Assembly: GCA_025210485.1 (NCBI GenBank)
Contig: JAOARN010000102.1
Location: 1-53,687 of the forward strand
From: Marinifilaceae bacterium
GTDB taxonomy: Bacteria > Bacteroidota > Bacteroidia > Bacteroidales > Marinifilaceae
Direction of reading: 5' to 3'
Length of the DNA: 53,687 nucleotides
Position numbers and translations under genes: made by a program. The notes below the pieces were generated by a model that searched no databases, was not told the origin of the DNA, and was given only the letters and a program-made list of their open reading frames with translations. Below are positions 45,308-53,687 of the stretch, in pieces; the first letter of the stretch is position 1, and the number at the start of each line of letters is the position of its first letter.

Positions 45308-45805
45308 AAATAAGAATTTACTTTTATTTAACAAAATAAAGATTCTCTTTGAATACCTATGATAAAAACCTAATGATATTCAAATTCTACACAATCAAGA
45401 ACATAAAAAAAATAAAAAATATTGTATTTATCTACCTTTATTTCCAGAAAATCGATATTTATAATCAGTATAGAAAAGATACTTGGATAAGATTTTAAGG
45501 AAAACAGTATATAAATGAACACTTGATATTATCTATCAATTTAATATTTTTAATAAAACACAACTGAAAACAAAGCTATTATAAAATCAGATTGATAAAT
45601 TATATTGCTTATATATAAAAATAAATAAATAGCTATTGTATACAATACATGGAACAATAGCTAATATTTCCGTTTGTGTGTTTTTCAACAATTTACAAAA
45701 GTAACATATTATATGAGAAAACCTTATTTGGGAACTAAAATTAAAACTAAGTCTTGTTAAAGTGTGTTAAATAGAACCAATACATTTATAGATAGTTGTG
45801 ATATA
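45308..45805. other. Intergenic region between nadK and DUF6089
   Basis: It contains the nadK terminator at 45617-45663. In many Bacteroidota this spot is shorter or holds another gene. Here no gene is seen. The DUF6089 promoter should be at the left end, but I could not place a good -7 box. Confidence 0.4.
45617..45663 (-). terminator. Rho-independent terminator of nadK
   Basis: A perfect 10-bp stem on the minus strand (TAGCTATTGT / ACAATAGCTA, 45654-45663 and 45630-45639, 14-nt loop), followed by TTTATTTATTTTT. It lies about 140 bases past the stop. Confidence 0.65.
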
Positions 45806-46690
45806 TTAGTTTCGTTTATCAACTCCCCACATTAATTTATTTCGTAATGTATCGTAAAATTTATGACTATTGAGTTTCAAGACTTTAACCTTATAATCTG
45901 CTAAACTTAAATTTAATTCGTCTTTCTGATCAAATGATGCTGAACGTGAATCCAATGAGGCTAAATACGAGTCGCTTCTACCTTCTACTCTTAAGTTAAC
46001 ATTATGATAATCAGGTATCACTATCGGACGCACAGTTAAATTATGCGGAGATATTGGAGATATGACAAAACTATTTGAATTAGGTGCTAATATTGGTCCA
46101 CCAACACTTAACGAATAGGCTGTTGAGCCTGTTGCTGTGGATATTATAAGCCCATCAGCCCAATACGAATTTAAATATTCGCCACTCAAATATGTGTGAA
46201 TTGTTATCATTGATGCTGAATCTTTCTTGTGAACCGTAAATTCATTTAGTGCACAATTAAAATCTGTGAATAATTTTTCATTATTTGAATTCAATTGAAG
46301 CAAGCTTCTTTCTTCGATTGTATAATTTTTATTAAACACATCAACTATAGCATCTTCTATTTCTTCTTTGGCAATATCTGCCATAAATCCAAGTCGACCT
46401 GAATTTATCCCTACAATAGGTATTCCTAAATTTCTAACTACAGATACAGCTTCAAGAAATGTTCCATCGCCACCTATACTTAACATATAGTCACATTGGG
46501 GATCAATATCTTTATACGAATTATAGAAAGTAAATTTTTGAGAATCCAAACTTATTTCTTTCTCTAAAAACTTATAGAAACTTTTATAAATGGAAACTTC
46601 AACCTCACGTTTATCCAACATTTCCATAATTTTCTTAAAATATTCAAAAAAATCAGGATTAAATGATTTACCAAATATTGCAACTTTCAT
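45806..46690 (-). CDS. nadK: NAD kinase
   Basis: 294 aa enzyme phosphorylating NAD to NADP. The G-G-D-G-T motif (residues 73-77), G-I-N-S-G-R-L-G-F-M-A-D-I, N-E-F-T-V-H and the A-T-G-S-T-A-Y-S-L-S-V-G-G-P signature are present. In Bacteroidota it is commonly found upstream of the uppS-bamA cluster, as here, although a 498-bp gap and a terminator separate the two. Confidence 0.96.
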   Translation of the reverse strand: MKVAIFGKSFNPDFFEYFKKIMEMLDKREVEVSIYKSFYKFLEKEISLDSQKFTFYNSYKDIDPQCDYMLSIGGDGTFLEAVSVVRNLGIPIVGINSGRLGFMADIAKEEIEDAIVDVFNKNYTIEERSLLQLNSNNEKLFTDFNCALNEFTVHKKDSASMITIHTYLSGEYLNSYWADGLIISTATGSTAYSLSVGGPILAPNSNSFVISPISPHNLTVRPIVIPDYHNVNLRVEGRSDSYLASLDSRSASFDQKDELNLSLADYKVKVLKLNSHKFYDTLRNKLMWGVDKRN

Positions 46691-46921
46691 TTTTATTTAT
46701 CTTTTCTTCTGTGTAATTTATTTTGGTATCGTTTAGCACTCAAAATTTACAAAATTTATGTAGATGTCTACAAATTATATTTTCTATCTAATATTATAAT
46801 TCAAGCTCTTTTCAGAAGCTAAATTATGACTGTATTTAAATATACAAGTATTTGAAAATAAAAAAACCGATACAAATAAACATAAAAACTAATTTGAATT
46901 CTATACAGATTGATAAAAAAA

Positions 46922-46956
46922 CAAAAAAAAGCTCATCTAAATTTAGATGAGCTTTT
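46922..46956 (-). terminator. Rho-independent terminator of hutU
   Basis: A perfect palindrome whose arm AAAAGCTCATCTAAA (46927-46941) abuts TTTAGATGAGCTTTT (46942-46956). It acts on the minus strand with a run of T after the stem and lies 22 bases past the hutU stop. Confidence 0.9.
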
Positions 46957-46977
46957 AGAACTTTATATTTTATACAA

Positions 46978-48990
46978 CTAAAATGCTTTATCAATAATAG
47001 AATCATCTGCAAAATTAGGAAGAGTAACTTTAAGATTTGGTTCAACCTCCATTGCTCTCTTAATTGCAAATACAGCTTCTTCGTTTCTTGCCCATGATCT
47101 TCTAGAGATACCATTATTTACATCCCAGAATAACATATTTTTTAATCGTCGATCAGAATCAGCAGAACCATCAAGCAGCATACCAAAGCCACCATTGATA
47201 ACTTCTCCCCATCCTACTCCGCCACCATTGTGGATAGATACCCAAGTCGCTCCTCGGAAAGAATCTCCGATTACATTTTGGATAGCCATATCAGCCGTAA
47301 AACTAGATCCATCGTAGATATTGGAAGTTTCACGATAAGGTGAGTCTGTACCAGAAACATCATGATGATCTCTACCAAGAACTACTGGGCCAATTTTTCC
47401 TTCAGCAATAGCATTATTGAATGCTTCGGCAATTTTAATACGTCCTTCAGCATCAGCATAAAGAATTCGAGCTTGAGAACCAACAACTAATTTATTTTCT
47501 TGTGCTCCTTCGATCCATCTGATATTATCAGCCATTTGTTGCTGAATTTCTTCAGGTGAATTTTGTCGAATTTGATCCAATACTTCTTTAGCAATTCTAT
47601 CAGTTTCAGCTAAATCTTCAGGTTTACCGCTAGTACAAACCCAACGGAATGGTCCAAATCCATAATCAAAACACATTGGACCCATAATATCTTGTACGTA
47701 TGAAGGGTAAATAAATTTGCCATCATCACCAACAATATTAGCACCAGCACGACTTGATTCTAATAAGAAAGCATTACCATAGTCGAAGAAATAAGTACCA
47801 AATTTACTTACACATTTGTTAATTGCAGCAACATGTCTTCTTAAACTTTCTTGTACTTTTTCTTTGAATAAAGCTGGGCTTTCTGACATCATTTTGTTAG
47901 CTTCTTCAAAATCTAATCCAACAGGATAGTATCCTCCTGCCCATGGGTTGTGTAATGAAGTTTGATCAGAACCCAAATCAACAGGAATATCTCCCTCAGC
48001 AAATTTTTCCCAAACATCAACGATATTTCCTTGGTAGGCAATAGATACGACCTCTTTATTAGCTTTTGCTACCTTCACTCTTTCAACCAATTCATCCAAA
48101 TCAGCTATTACTTCATCAACCCAATGTTGTGAATGTCTAGTGTGAGTCGCTTTAGGGTTAACTTCTCCAGTAATACTAATACATCCAGCAATATTTGCAG
48201 CTTTTGGCTGAGCTCCGGACATACCTCCTAAACCAGCTGTAATAAACAACTTACCTTCAAGACCTTCTCCTTCTTTGCTGATTTTTCTACCTGCATTTAA
48301 AACAGTAATTGTAGTACCATGAACTATTCCCTGAGGTCCAATATACATATAAGAACCAGCCGTCATCTGTCCATATTGGGATACACCAAGAGCATTGAAT
48401 TTCTCCCAATCATCAGGTTTACTATAGTTTGGAATAACCATACCATTAGTAACTACAACACGTGGAGCATCTTTATGCGAAGGGTATAATCCCATCGGAT
48501 GACCTGAATACATAACTAATGTTTGTTCGTCAGTCATCTCTGCAAGATACTTCATAGCTAGTCTGTATTGAGCCCAGTTTTGAAATACTGCTCCATTTCC
48601 TCCGTAGGTTATTAATTCGTGAGGGTGCTGAGCCACGGCGTAATCCAAATTATTTTGAATCATCAACATTATAGCTTTAGCTTGATCACATTTTCCAGGA
48701 TAATAATCGATAGGATAAGCCTTCATTTCATAGTCTGGACGCAATCTATACATATAGATTCTTCCGTATGTTTCTAATTCCTCAGCAAATTCTTTACTTA
48801 ATTCTTCATGATCTTTTTGAGGGAAATATCTAAGAGCATTTCTCAATGCAAGTTTTTTTTCCTCAACGGTTAGAATTTCTTTACGTTTAGGGGCATGATT
48901 TATATCTTTTTCATACTCCTTTCTAGCAGGTAATTTTTCTGGAATACCTGTTAAAATCTCCTCTTGAAATTGTGTTTTGGTCATTAACAT
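46978..48990 (-). CDS. hutU: Urocanate hydratase
   Basis: 670 aa NAD+-dependent enzyme of histidine breakdown, converting urocanate to imidazolonepropionate. Motifs: Y-G-G-N-G-A-V-F-Q-N-W, G-Q-M-T-A-G-S-Y-M-Y-I-G-P-Q-G-I-V-H-G-T, I-T-A-G-L-G-G-M-S-G-A-Q-P-K-A, and the active-site Cys in R-W-V-C-T-S-G. The length fits the long-form urocanases. Met1 and Met3 are both possible starts. The other histidine-utilisation genes (hutH, hutI, ftcD) are not in the window, so it is an orphan here. A LacI-type gene lies 262 bp upstream on the same strand, but a regulatory link is not shown. Confidence 0.96.
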   Translation of the reverse strand: MLMTKTQFQEEILTGIPEKLPARKEYEKDINHAPKRKEILTVEEKKLALRNALRYFPQKDHEELSKEFAEELETYGRIYMYRLRPDYEMKAYPIDYYPGKCDQAKAIMLMIQNNLDYAVAQHPHELITYGGNGAVFQNWAQYRLAMKYLAEMTDEQTLVMYSGHPMGLYPSHKDAPRVVVTNGMVIPNYSKPDDWEKFNALGVSQYGQMTAGSYMYIGPQGIVHGTTITVLNAGRKISKEGEGLEGKLFITAGLGGMSGAQPKAANIAGCISITGEVNPKATHTRHSQHWVDEVIADLDELVERVKVAKANKEVVSIAYQGNIVDVWEKFAEGDIPVDLGSDQTSLHNPWAGGYYPVGLDFEEANKMMSESPALFKEKVQESLRRHVAAINKCVSKFGTYFFDYGNAFLLESSRAGANIVGDDGKFIYPSYVQDIMGPMCFDYGFGPFRWVCTSGKPEDLAETDRIAKEVLDQIRQNSPEEIQQQMADNIRWIEGAQENKLVVGSQARILYADAEGRIKIAEAFNNAIAEGKIGPVVLGRDHHDVSGTDSPYRETSNIYDGSSFTADMAIQNVIGDSFRGATWVSIHNGGGVGWGEVINGGFGMLLDGSADSDRRLKNMLFWDVNNGISRRSWARNEEAVFAIKRAMEVEPNLKVTLPNFADDSIIDKAF

Positions 48991-49252
48991 ATTCGTTAGC
49001 TTTTAATTTTTTGCGTGGTAAAATTAATATTTTGTTTCTAGCTAACTAATATTAGATGGCATATATTTTAGAATTTTTTAACGAAAAAATATGTTTTGTA
49101 CAATATAAAACAATAAAAAGCATATCTGTATACATGTCAAATTCAACATAGCATCAAACAATCGTGGCCAGCAAAGTTAAATTGACTAAAACCAAGCAGA
49201 ATTAAAATTTAAGCACTTTTACAACAACCAACTACACAACAACAGTTTAAGA

Positions 49253-50284
49253 TTACTTTTTATTTAACAAATCACTCGATTCTCGAATTATTAAATCACT
49301 TTGTACGACAACTGTTTTAGGTTTATGAGGTTCTGATTTATTTTCAATACTCGCAAATAATAATCTAGCTGCTTCTTGGCCCACTTGTTTTGGATTTTGA
49401 TCCATTGTCGAAATAGATGGCTGCATATATCGAGAGCGCTTAGTATTTGAAAATCCTACCACTGCGAGTTGTTCAGGGATTTTTATTCCTAATTCCTTTG
49501 CAGCAGAAATAGCACCTATTGCCAAATCATCATTTATCGCAAAAATTGCGTCAGGTTTATTACCAGAACTCAACAAATCTAAACTTTTTTCCTTAGCAGC
49601 TTCTACCGTAAAATCACTTTTTATAAGTAGACTTTTATCAAATGGCATACCTGAGTCAGCAATAGCTTTTTTATACCCCCTCATTCTATTTTTACCAAAC
49701 AGCATAAATTCAGGTCCAGTCAAAAGAGCTATCTTTTTTGCTCCACTTTCAATAAGATGGTTAACTGCCTTATATGCCGCATGAGCATCATCCGCTACAA
49801 CTTTTGAAACTTCTAACTCTTTAGAGGTTCTATCAAATAAAACCAAGGGCACCCCGACATCTTTAATTTTTTGTATATGCTCATAGGTGTCAGTAGATCT
49901 GGACATTGACAATATCACTCCATCCATTCGCAGACTTAAAAAAGCATTAACATTTTTGGCTTCTTTTTCTTTCAATTCATTTGAACTACTAACAAACACC
50001 TGATAACCAAACTGATCCGCAATCTGTTCTATTCCATTAACTACACTTGCATAAAAAGAACTTACAATCTGAGGGACAACAACTCCAATGCTATTTGACT
50101 TTCTAGTTTTTAAAGCAACAGCCAATGGATTTGGTTGATAATTTAATTTTTTTGCTAATTTTTGAACGGTTTCTCTGGTTTGCAGGCTAATTTCTGGACT
50201 ATTTTTTAATGCTCTAGAAACTGTCGAAACCGAAATCTTCAACTCTTTAGCTATATCCTTGATTGTTACCCTTTTTTTTGTCAT
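49253..50284 (-). CDS. LacI/GalR-family transcriptional regulator
   Basis: I choose the Met at 50284 (343 aa), because the family starts a few residues before the HTH (V-T-I-K-D-I-A-K-E-L-K-I-S-V-S-T-V-S-R-A-L). The Met at 50371 would add 29 non-conserved residues. The hinge helix region (P-N-P-L-A-V-A-L-K-T-R-K-S) precedes a periplasmic-binding-like effector domain from about residue 58. The ligand is probably a sugar or nucleoside, and no transporter or catabolic operon adjoins to reveal which. Two oppositely oriented copies of an AAAATGATTAC motif flank its promoter region and may be autoregulatory operators. Confidence 0.93.
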   Translation of the reverse strand: MTKKRVTIKDIAKELKISVSTVSRALKNSPEISLQTRETVQKLAKKLNYQPNPLAVALKTRKSNSIGVVVPQIVSSFYASVVNGIEQIADQFGYQVFVSSSNELKEKEAKNVNAFLSLRMDGVILSMSRSTDTYEHIQKIKDVGVPLVLFDRTSKELEVSKVVADDAHAAYKAVNHLIESGAKKIALLTGPEFMLFGKNRMRGYKKAIADSGMPFDKSLLIKSDFTVEAAKEKSLDLLSSGNKPDAIFAINDDLAIGAISAAKELGIKIPEQLAVVGFSNTKRSRYMQPSISTMDQNPKQVGQEAARLLFASIENKSEPHKPKTVVVQSDLIIRESSDLLNKK

Positions 50285-50601
50285 TTCGATCGTAATTAAT
50301 AATACTAGCTCGTCAAATTGGTGAAAATGATTACTATTTAAATAGGAATAAAATTTTATGTTTTTGCACAAAGGACAAAACAGTCAAATGTAATCATTTT
50401 TGTTTATTATAATATAATTCAATTTAATCTATACAACATGTTTAAATTGAAGAAAATTTACCTAGACCAAAGTTTAACATAGATAAATTTAAAAAATAGT
50501 TTCTTTATTATTCAAAATCGAAAGACTTATGATAATTAAGTTATATATTTATATCATAATTCACTAAATTATTCACTCAAAAAAATTGATTTAAAAATAA
50601 G
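50285..50601. other. Divergent region between the lacI-type gene and the flippase-like gene, with paired motif
   Basis: AAAATGATTAC at 50324-50334 recurs inverted as GTAATCATTTT at 50390-50400, 55 nt apart, just upstream of the regulator start. Each copy sits in a near-palindrome of the form AAATG-TAAT-CATTT. This suggests two operator sites for the LacI-type protein. No gene is seen in the region. Confidence 0.42.
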
Positions 50602-51654
50602 ATGGATGACAAACAAAAATCTAGTAAGATATTAAAATCAATCCAACCTAAAAGAATTATTTATCCTATTCTAATTGGCCTAGGTGTGGTTGTATACATG
50701 CTTTACAAAGAGATTGATATAGACACCTTTAAAGCTATTCAATTTACTTGGTATACTTTATTTTGGTTGTGTGTTGCATTAGGATTTATGGCAATACGAG
50801 ATATTGGCTACATGATAAGATTAAAAATCCTTACAGAGGGCGAAATATCTTGGAAAAAAATATTTAGAATCATCATGCTATGGGAATTTGCATCTGCCGT
50901 AACTCCTTCGGCAATAGGTGGTACATCTGTTGCTATTCTATTTGTCAACAAAGAAGGTATCAGTCTGGGTAAAAGCTCATCCGTTGTTATGTCAACTTCA
51001 TTTTTGGACGAGCTTTATTTTATCATAATGTTTCCTTTGCTTGCATTTACACTAAATCTTGACCAATTGTTTATGGGCGAAGGAACTGGTATATTTGAAA
51101 ACTCCTTGTTTTGGTTAGCTCTTACAGGATATTCATTAAAACTAGTTTATCTAATAACCCTTACTTACGGACTATTTTTTAATCCACGAGGTCTTAAATG
51201 GTTAATTCTATGGGTATTTAGACTTCCGATATTAAAAAGATGGCGAAATGAGGCAAATCAAACAGGAACAGAAATCATACAAAGCTCAAAAGAATTAAGG
51301 CATCAATCATTTAAGTTTTGGATAAAGGCGTTTGGAGCTACTGCCTTATCCTGGACGGCAAGATACTGGGTTGTTAACTTAATTTTATTAGCATTTTTCT
51401 TCCAAGGATATAATTTCATGGAACATATTATGATATTCGCTAGACAACTTATTATGTGGATAATGATGCTAGTTAGCCCTACTCCTGGAGGTAGCGGTTT
51501 TTCTGAATGGGTATTTACTAAATACTTAGGCGAATTTTTACCAAATGCAGGAATCGCAACAAGTATCGCTTTGATATGGCGCCTAATTTCATACTACCCT
51601 TATCTGTTTATCGGTATATATATGTTCCCTAGGTGGCTAAAGTCTAAATTTTAA
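50602..51654 (+). CDS. Flippase-like (UPF0104/MprF transmembrane-domain) membrane protein
   Basis: 350 aa with seven or eight hydrophobic segments, starting with I-I-Y-P-I-L-I-G-L-G-V-V-V-Y-M-L. The conserved T-P-S-A-I-G-G-T-S-V-A (about residue 112) and S-P-T-P-G-G-S-G-F-S-E (about residue 291) loops mark the lysylphosphatidylglycerol-synthase transmembrane-domain family (YbhN/AglD-like). Members are thought to move lipids or lipid-linked sugars across the inner membrane. The synthase domain of MprF is absent, so this is the flippase-like part only. It appears monocistronic. Confidence 0.88.
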   Translation: MDDKQKSSKILKSIQPKRIIYPILIGLGVVVYMLYKEIDIDTFKAIQFTWYTLFWLCVALGFMAIRDIGYMIRLKILTEGEISWKKIFRIIMLWEFASAVTPSAIGGTSVAILFVNKEGISLGKSSSVVMSTSFLDELYFIIMFPLLAFTLNLDQLFMGEGTGIFENSLFWLALTGYSLKLVYLITLTYGLFFNPRGLKWLILWVFRLPILKRWRNEANQTGTEIIQSSKELRHQSFKFWIKAFGATALSWTARYWVVNLILLAFFFQGYNFMEHIMIFARQLIMWIMMLVSPTPGGSGFSEWVFTKYLGEFLPNAGIATSIALIWRLISYYPYLFIGIYMFPRWLKSKF

Positions 51655-51828
51655 CATTTATATTTAACATCTTAGTATCTGTTAACATATTAATGGATTT
51701 TATTAGCAACTGTTAACAATAAGAGCTTACAATACATAAAAAATGTTTTTATTTCTGCATATAAGTCTGTATATCTTTTGTTTAACCTTAATTAACACAA
51801 TAAATTTTTTTCTTTAAATTCTATAGTC

Positions 51829-51836
51829 TACTTTTG
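51829..51836 (+). promoter_or_regulatory. -7 element of the second RNA candidate
   Basis: TACTTTTG fits TAnnTTTG. The stretch 19-23 nt upstream is T-rich but has no TTG, so the promoter is only partly supported. Confidence 0.4.
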
Positions 51837-51841
51837 TCGTG

Positions 51842-51924
51842 TACTATTTCCCCAAAGGGGTATAGGTTTTCATAGATTAAATTTGGGTTAGAGTAAATCC
51901 GGGGTGGTTCCCGGATTTTTTTTT
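51842..51924 (+). ncRNA. Candidate small RNA of about 80 nt
   Basis: Downstream of a -7 box lies a CCCC-AAA-GGGG hairpin (51850-51860), unusually GC-rich for this genome, then a 34-nt AT-rich linker and a strong terminator. CCCAAA (51851-51856) can alternatively pair with TTTGGG (51882-51887), so two mutually exclusive folds are possible. No reading frame with a start codon fits. It could be the 3' end of the upstream mRNA instead. Confidence 0.48.
51895..51924 (+). terminator. Rho-independent terminator of the second RNA candidate
   Basis: A perfect 9-bp stem (AAATCCGGG at 51895-51903, CCCGGATTT at 51910-51918, loop GTGGTT) followed by a long T run. Confidence 0.92.
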
Positions 51925-52293
51925 ATATATACTCACCATCTACACTCAAACATCACAATTCATGCACTTTACAATAATTTAACGCATCAATTTCAATATT
52001 GACAAAAAAGCTTTTACTACAACTAAAAACTTAGTAATTAAACAGGTAATCAGTGTTGTAAAAATAACATTTTAACATATGATTGTTTATTAAGTAACAA
52101 AACATAAATTTATAATCCACACCACACATTAATTATATTTAACAAGCTGAATATCATTTATTATATCAATAAGGCATTCATTTATCTTGAACATATATTT
52201 ATCAATAAAAATTACCATTCTAAATAAAATAGAATTAACTTTAATCATATTATTTATTCACGATAGTAGACATAAGGATTTAAACTATAATTT

Positions 52294-53208
52294 ATGAACA
52301 ATATATTAATACTTGGAGGAAGTGGTTTTGTGGGAAGAAACATCGCTAGATGGTTCTTAAAATATGGGGAAGATAACATTTGTATAGCTACAACGGATGT
52401 CGACAAGGCAAAAAAACATTTCTCTAATTGGGAGCTAAATGCTTTATCTTTCGAGAATGTGAACATATTTGACGCCAAGGAATTAAAAAAATTATTTAAG
52501 TCAAGAACCCATATTATTAACTGTATAGGGATATTAAAAGAGAAAATTAAAGGAGATTTTAATTATTATCATAATAGATTCCCTAGACTTATTTCTTATG
52601 TTGCGGATGAGAGTCAGATTATAACACATATTTCTGCCTTGGGAATAGATCAATCTAACAAAAGCTCTAAATATGCTCTCACCAAACTTAAAGGAGAAAA
52701 ACATATTGAAAAATGTAGAAATTATAGAATTATCAGACCATCACTTATCTATGGAAGAGATGATAATTTCATAAATGATTTATGTTCTAAATTTAAACTT
52801 CTTCCAATCATACCTCTTATCTATAAAGGTAAAACACAACTAGAACCAATACATATAGATGATTTATGTGAATTTATTGTGGAGTCCACATACGAGAACT
52901 TCCCTGACAATTGTATATTCGATGCTAATGGTGATGAAAAAATAAATTTTAAACAGTTATTTGGAAAAGTATGTGAGATCTTAAACAAAAAAGCTAGATT
53001 TATCTCGATACCTAATTTTCTAATTCAATTAATTGTTCGCATTATGTCATCGTTTGGAGTAAATGAACTAACAAAAGATCAATTAGAACTGCTGAAATAT
53101 GATAATGTAAGCAATAATGATCAAATAAATATTTCAAAATATATCAAAACAAAAAACAAATTCTCAGAATATAAAATAGCTCAAAATAGTACTAACACAA
53201 AAAGATAA
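52294..53208 (+). CDS. Atypical SDR-family NAD(P)-binding protein, NDUFA9-like
   Basis: 304 aa. N-terminal Rossmann motif G-G-S-G-F-V-G (residues 8-14, in I-L-I-L-G-G-S-G-F-V-G-R-N-I). I-N-C-I-G-I-L-K-E (about residue 75) and I-S-A-L-G-I-D with S-x-Y-A-L-T-K-L-K-G-E follow, the latter in place of the classical Y-x-x-x-K. R-P-S-L-I-Y-G-R-D-D and H-I-D-D-L complete the extended-SDR order seen in the complex I NDUFA9-like group. These proteins bind NAD(P)H and often act in quinone- or electron-chain-related roles, or as simple reductases; the substrate is unknown. No neighbour on this strand supports a specific role. Confidence 0.85.
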   Translation: MNNILILGGSGFVGRNIARWFLKYGEDNICIATTDVDKAKKHFSNWELNALSFENVNIFDAKELKKLFKSRTHIINCIGILKEKIKGDFNYYHNRFPRLISYVADESQIITHISALGIDQSNKSSKYALTKLKGEKHIEKCRNYRIIRPSLIYGRDDNFINDLCSKFKLLPIIPLIYKGKTQLEPIHIDDLCEFIVESTYENFPDNCIFDANGDEKINFKQLFGKVCEILNKKARFISIPNFLIQLIVRIMSSFGVNELTKDQLELLKYDNVSNNDQINISKYIKTKNKFSEYKIAQNSTNTKR

Positions 53209-53687
53209 AAACATATTTACAAAACTCAGATTATTGAAAATCTAAAATTAAATTTACATGTTTTTAATAAATGTACTCGTTAATGGTGGGCGCTTAACTA
53301 CGGTCGAATATTCTCATTATACTAAATGATGAAAACAAACCAACCCCCATCGAACAAACTCTTGCAGAACTACACGCAAAATAATATTTACTATATATTA
53401 TTATTATTTTAAAACTTGGTCTTATTTATCTCTACAAGGCTTACTAATCAACACATTAACAAAAGAATCAGAATGTTAAATCACCAACCATAAAAGGTGA
53501 CATATATTAAAACATACTCTTTACTTGATATCCAACTTGGCCTTTAGGTTAAAATTTAAATAGTAAAATAATTAACATCTTTAACCCTATAAGAGACTGA
53601 GATATGAATGAGACTCCAAATCTAAGAAATAATGTCATCGTTAATGGTGGGTAAAATATAATCCATCAATATTATGATTATAAAAGA
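53209..53687. other. Right-edge non-coding stretch with a direct repeat
   Basis: 479 bp with no supported gene. The 14-base direct repeat TCGTTAATGGTGGG occurs at 53277-53290 and 53638-53651, with similarity extending a few bases to the left of each copy. Confidence 0.5.
53277..53651 (+). repeat. Direct repeat TCGTTAATGGTGGG, two copies 361 bp apart
   Basis: Both copies are exact over 14 bases and share an AATA-ATGT context just before, with one or two differences. The sequence between them has no coding signal. The pattern could belong to a repeat family or IS ends continuing beyond the window. Confidence 0.55.

Larger units (their letters stand above)
51655..52293. other. Intergenic region holding a terminator-ended RNA candidate
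   Basis: 639 bp with no protein gene. A -7 box, a short hairpin and a strong terminator lie at 51829-51924, 170-270 bases after the flippase-like gene. The 370 bp between that terminator and the next gene are AT-rich, with nothing recognised. Confidence 0.5.

Noticed and set aside
46978..50284. LacI-type protein as the regulator of hutU
   Set aside because: Adjacency is the only support. Histidine-utilisation genes are usually controlled by other families, and the paired motif lies before the regulator, not before hutU.
1..53687. CRISPR array, prophage, rRNA operon or defence island
   Set aside because: No regularly spaced direct repeats, phage structural genes, rRNA sequence or recognised defence genes were found. 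The few repeats seen are isolated pairs.

Overview
The window is strongly AT-rich chromosomal DNA from a member of the Bacteroidota, most likely a marine Bacteroidales/Marinilabiliales-type anaerobe or facultative anaerobe. The rank is inference; the phylum is well supported. The evidence is as follows. There is a PorW/SprE-type type IX secretion lipoprotein, along with DUF4924 and DUF6089 proteins. A B12-dependent methylmalonyl-CoA mutase pair (mutA/mutB) is present, as is a 30-residue, highly basic protein between an HU-type gene and rng. Genes generally lack Shine-Dalgarno sequences, and several promoters fit the Bacteroidota pattern TTTG-N19-23-TAnnTTTG.

Layout, left to right. A transposase remnant enters from the left edge (1-410). 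The mutAB operon follows (718-4746, minus), with an inverted repeat over its promoter. Next come two exported proteins of unknown function (4991-6732), lnt (6892-8466) and a pth-hslR-DUF4924 operon (8544-10063). After these are a CotH-like exported protein and a large tricorn-type protease (to 15038). Two OmpH/Skp chaperones and murI run on the plus strand (15567-17527), convergent with hflX. rpsT lies behind two identical tRNA-Glu genes with an excellent promoter (18836-19346). oxyR, a structured leader or small RNA, a glutathione peroxidase lipoprotein and dgt occupy 19636-23323. An aldehyde dehydrogenase, porW and radA follow on minus (23379-29854). A degenerate IS1595-like transposase gene sits alone at 30162-31103. 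The block rng, the 30-aa basic protein, HU, ispF, a helical hypothetical and radC runs on minus to 35226. gcvH, a barrel-less amidohydrolase relic, pgk and an aminotransferase run on plus to 39222. A TetR-like protein with an altered recognition helix and an 881-bp intergenic stretch holding a short inverted-repeat element follow. Then come a small hypothetical, bamA-uppS-DUF6089, nadK, hutU and a LacI regulator (minus). A flippase-like membrane protein, a second small-RNA candidate and an NDUFA9-like SDR (plus) complete the window. The right edge carries a short direct repeat.

Functionally this is mostly a housekeeping neighbourhood: envelope biogenesis (bamA, skp pair, uppS, lnt, murI, porW), translation and RNA metabolism (pth, hslR, hflX, rpsT, tRNA-Glu, rng), nucleotide and genome care (radA, radC, dgt, HU), and central metabolism (mutAB, pgk, gcvH, hutU, nadK). 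The OmpH-OmpH-murI block, which in many Bacteroidota follows bamA, lies about 25 kb away from bamA here and on the opposite strand.

The most interesting material is non-coding or degenerate. It comprises two terminator-ended RNA candidates (about 20945-21097 and 51842-51924), a transposase gene that is intact in length but has lost two of three catalytic motifs, an amidohydrolase reduced to its two ends, and a TetR protein with an acidified HTH. No CRISPR array, prophage, rRNA operon or defence island was seen.
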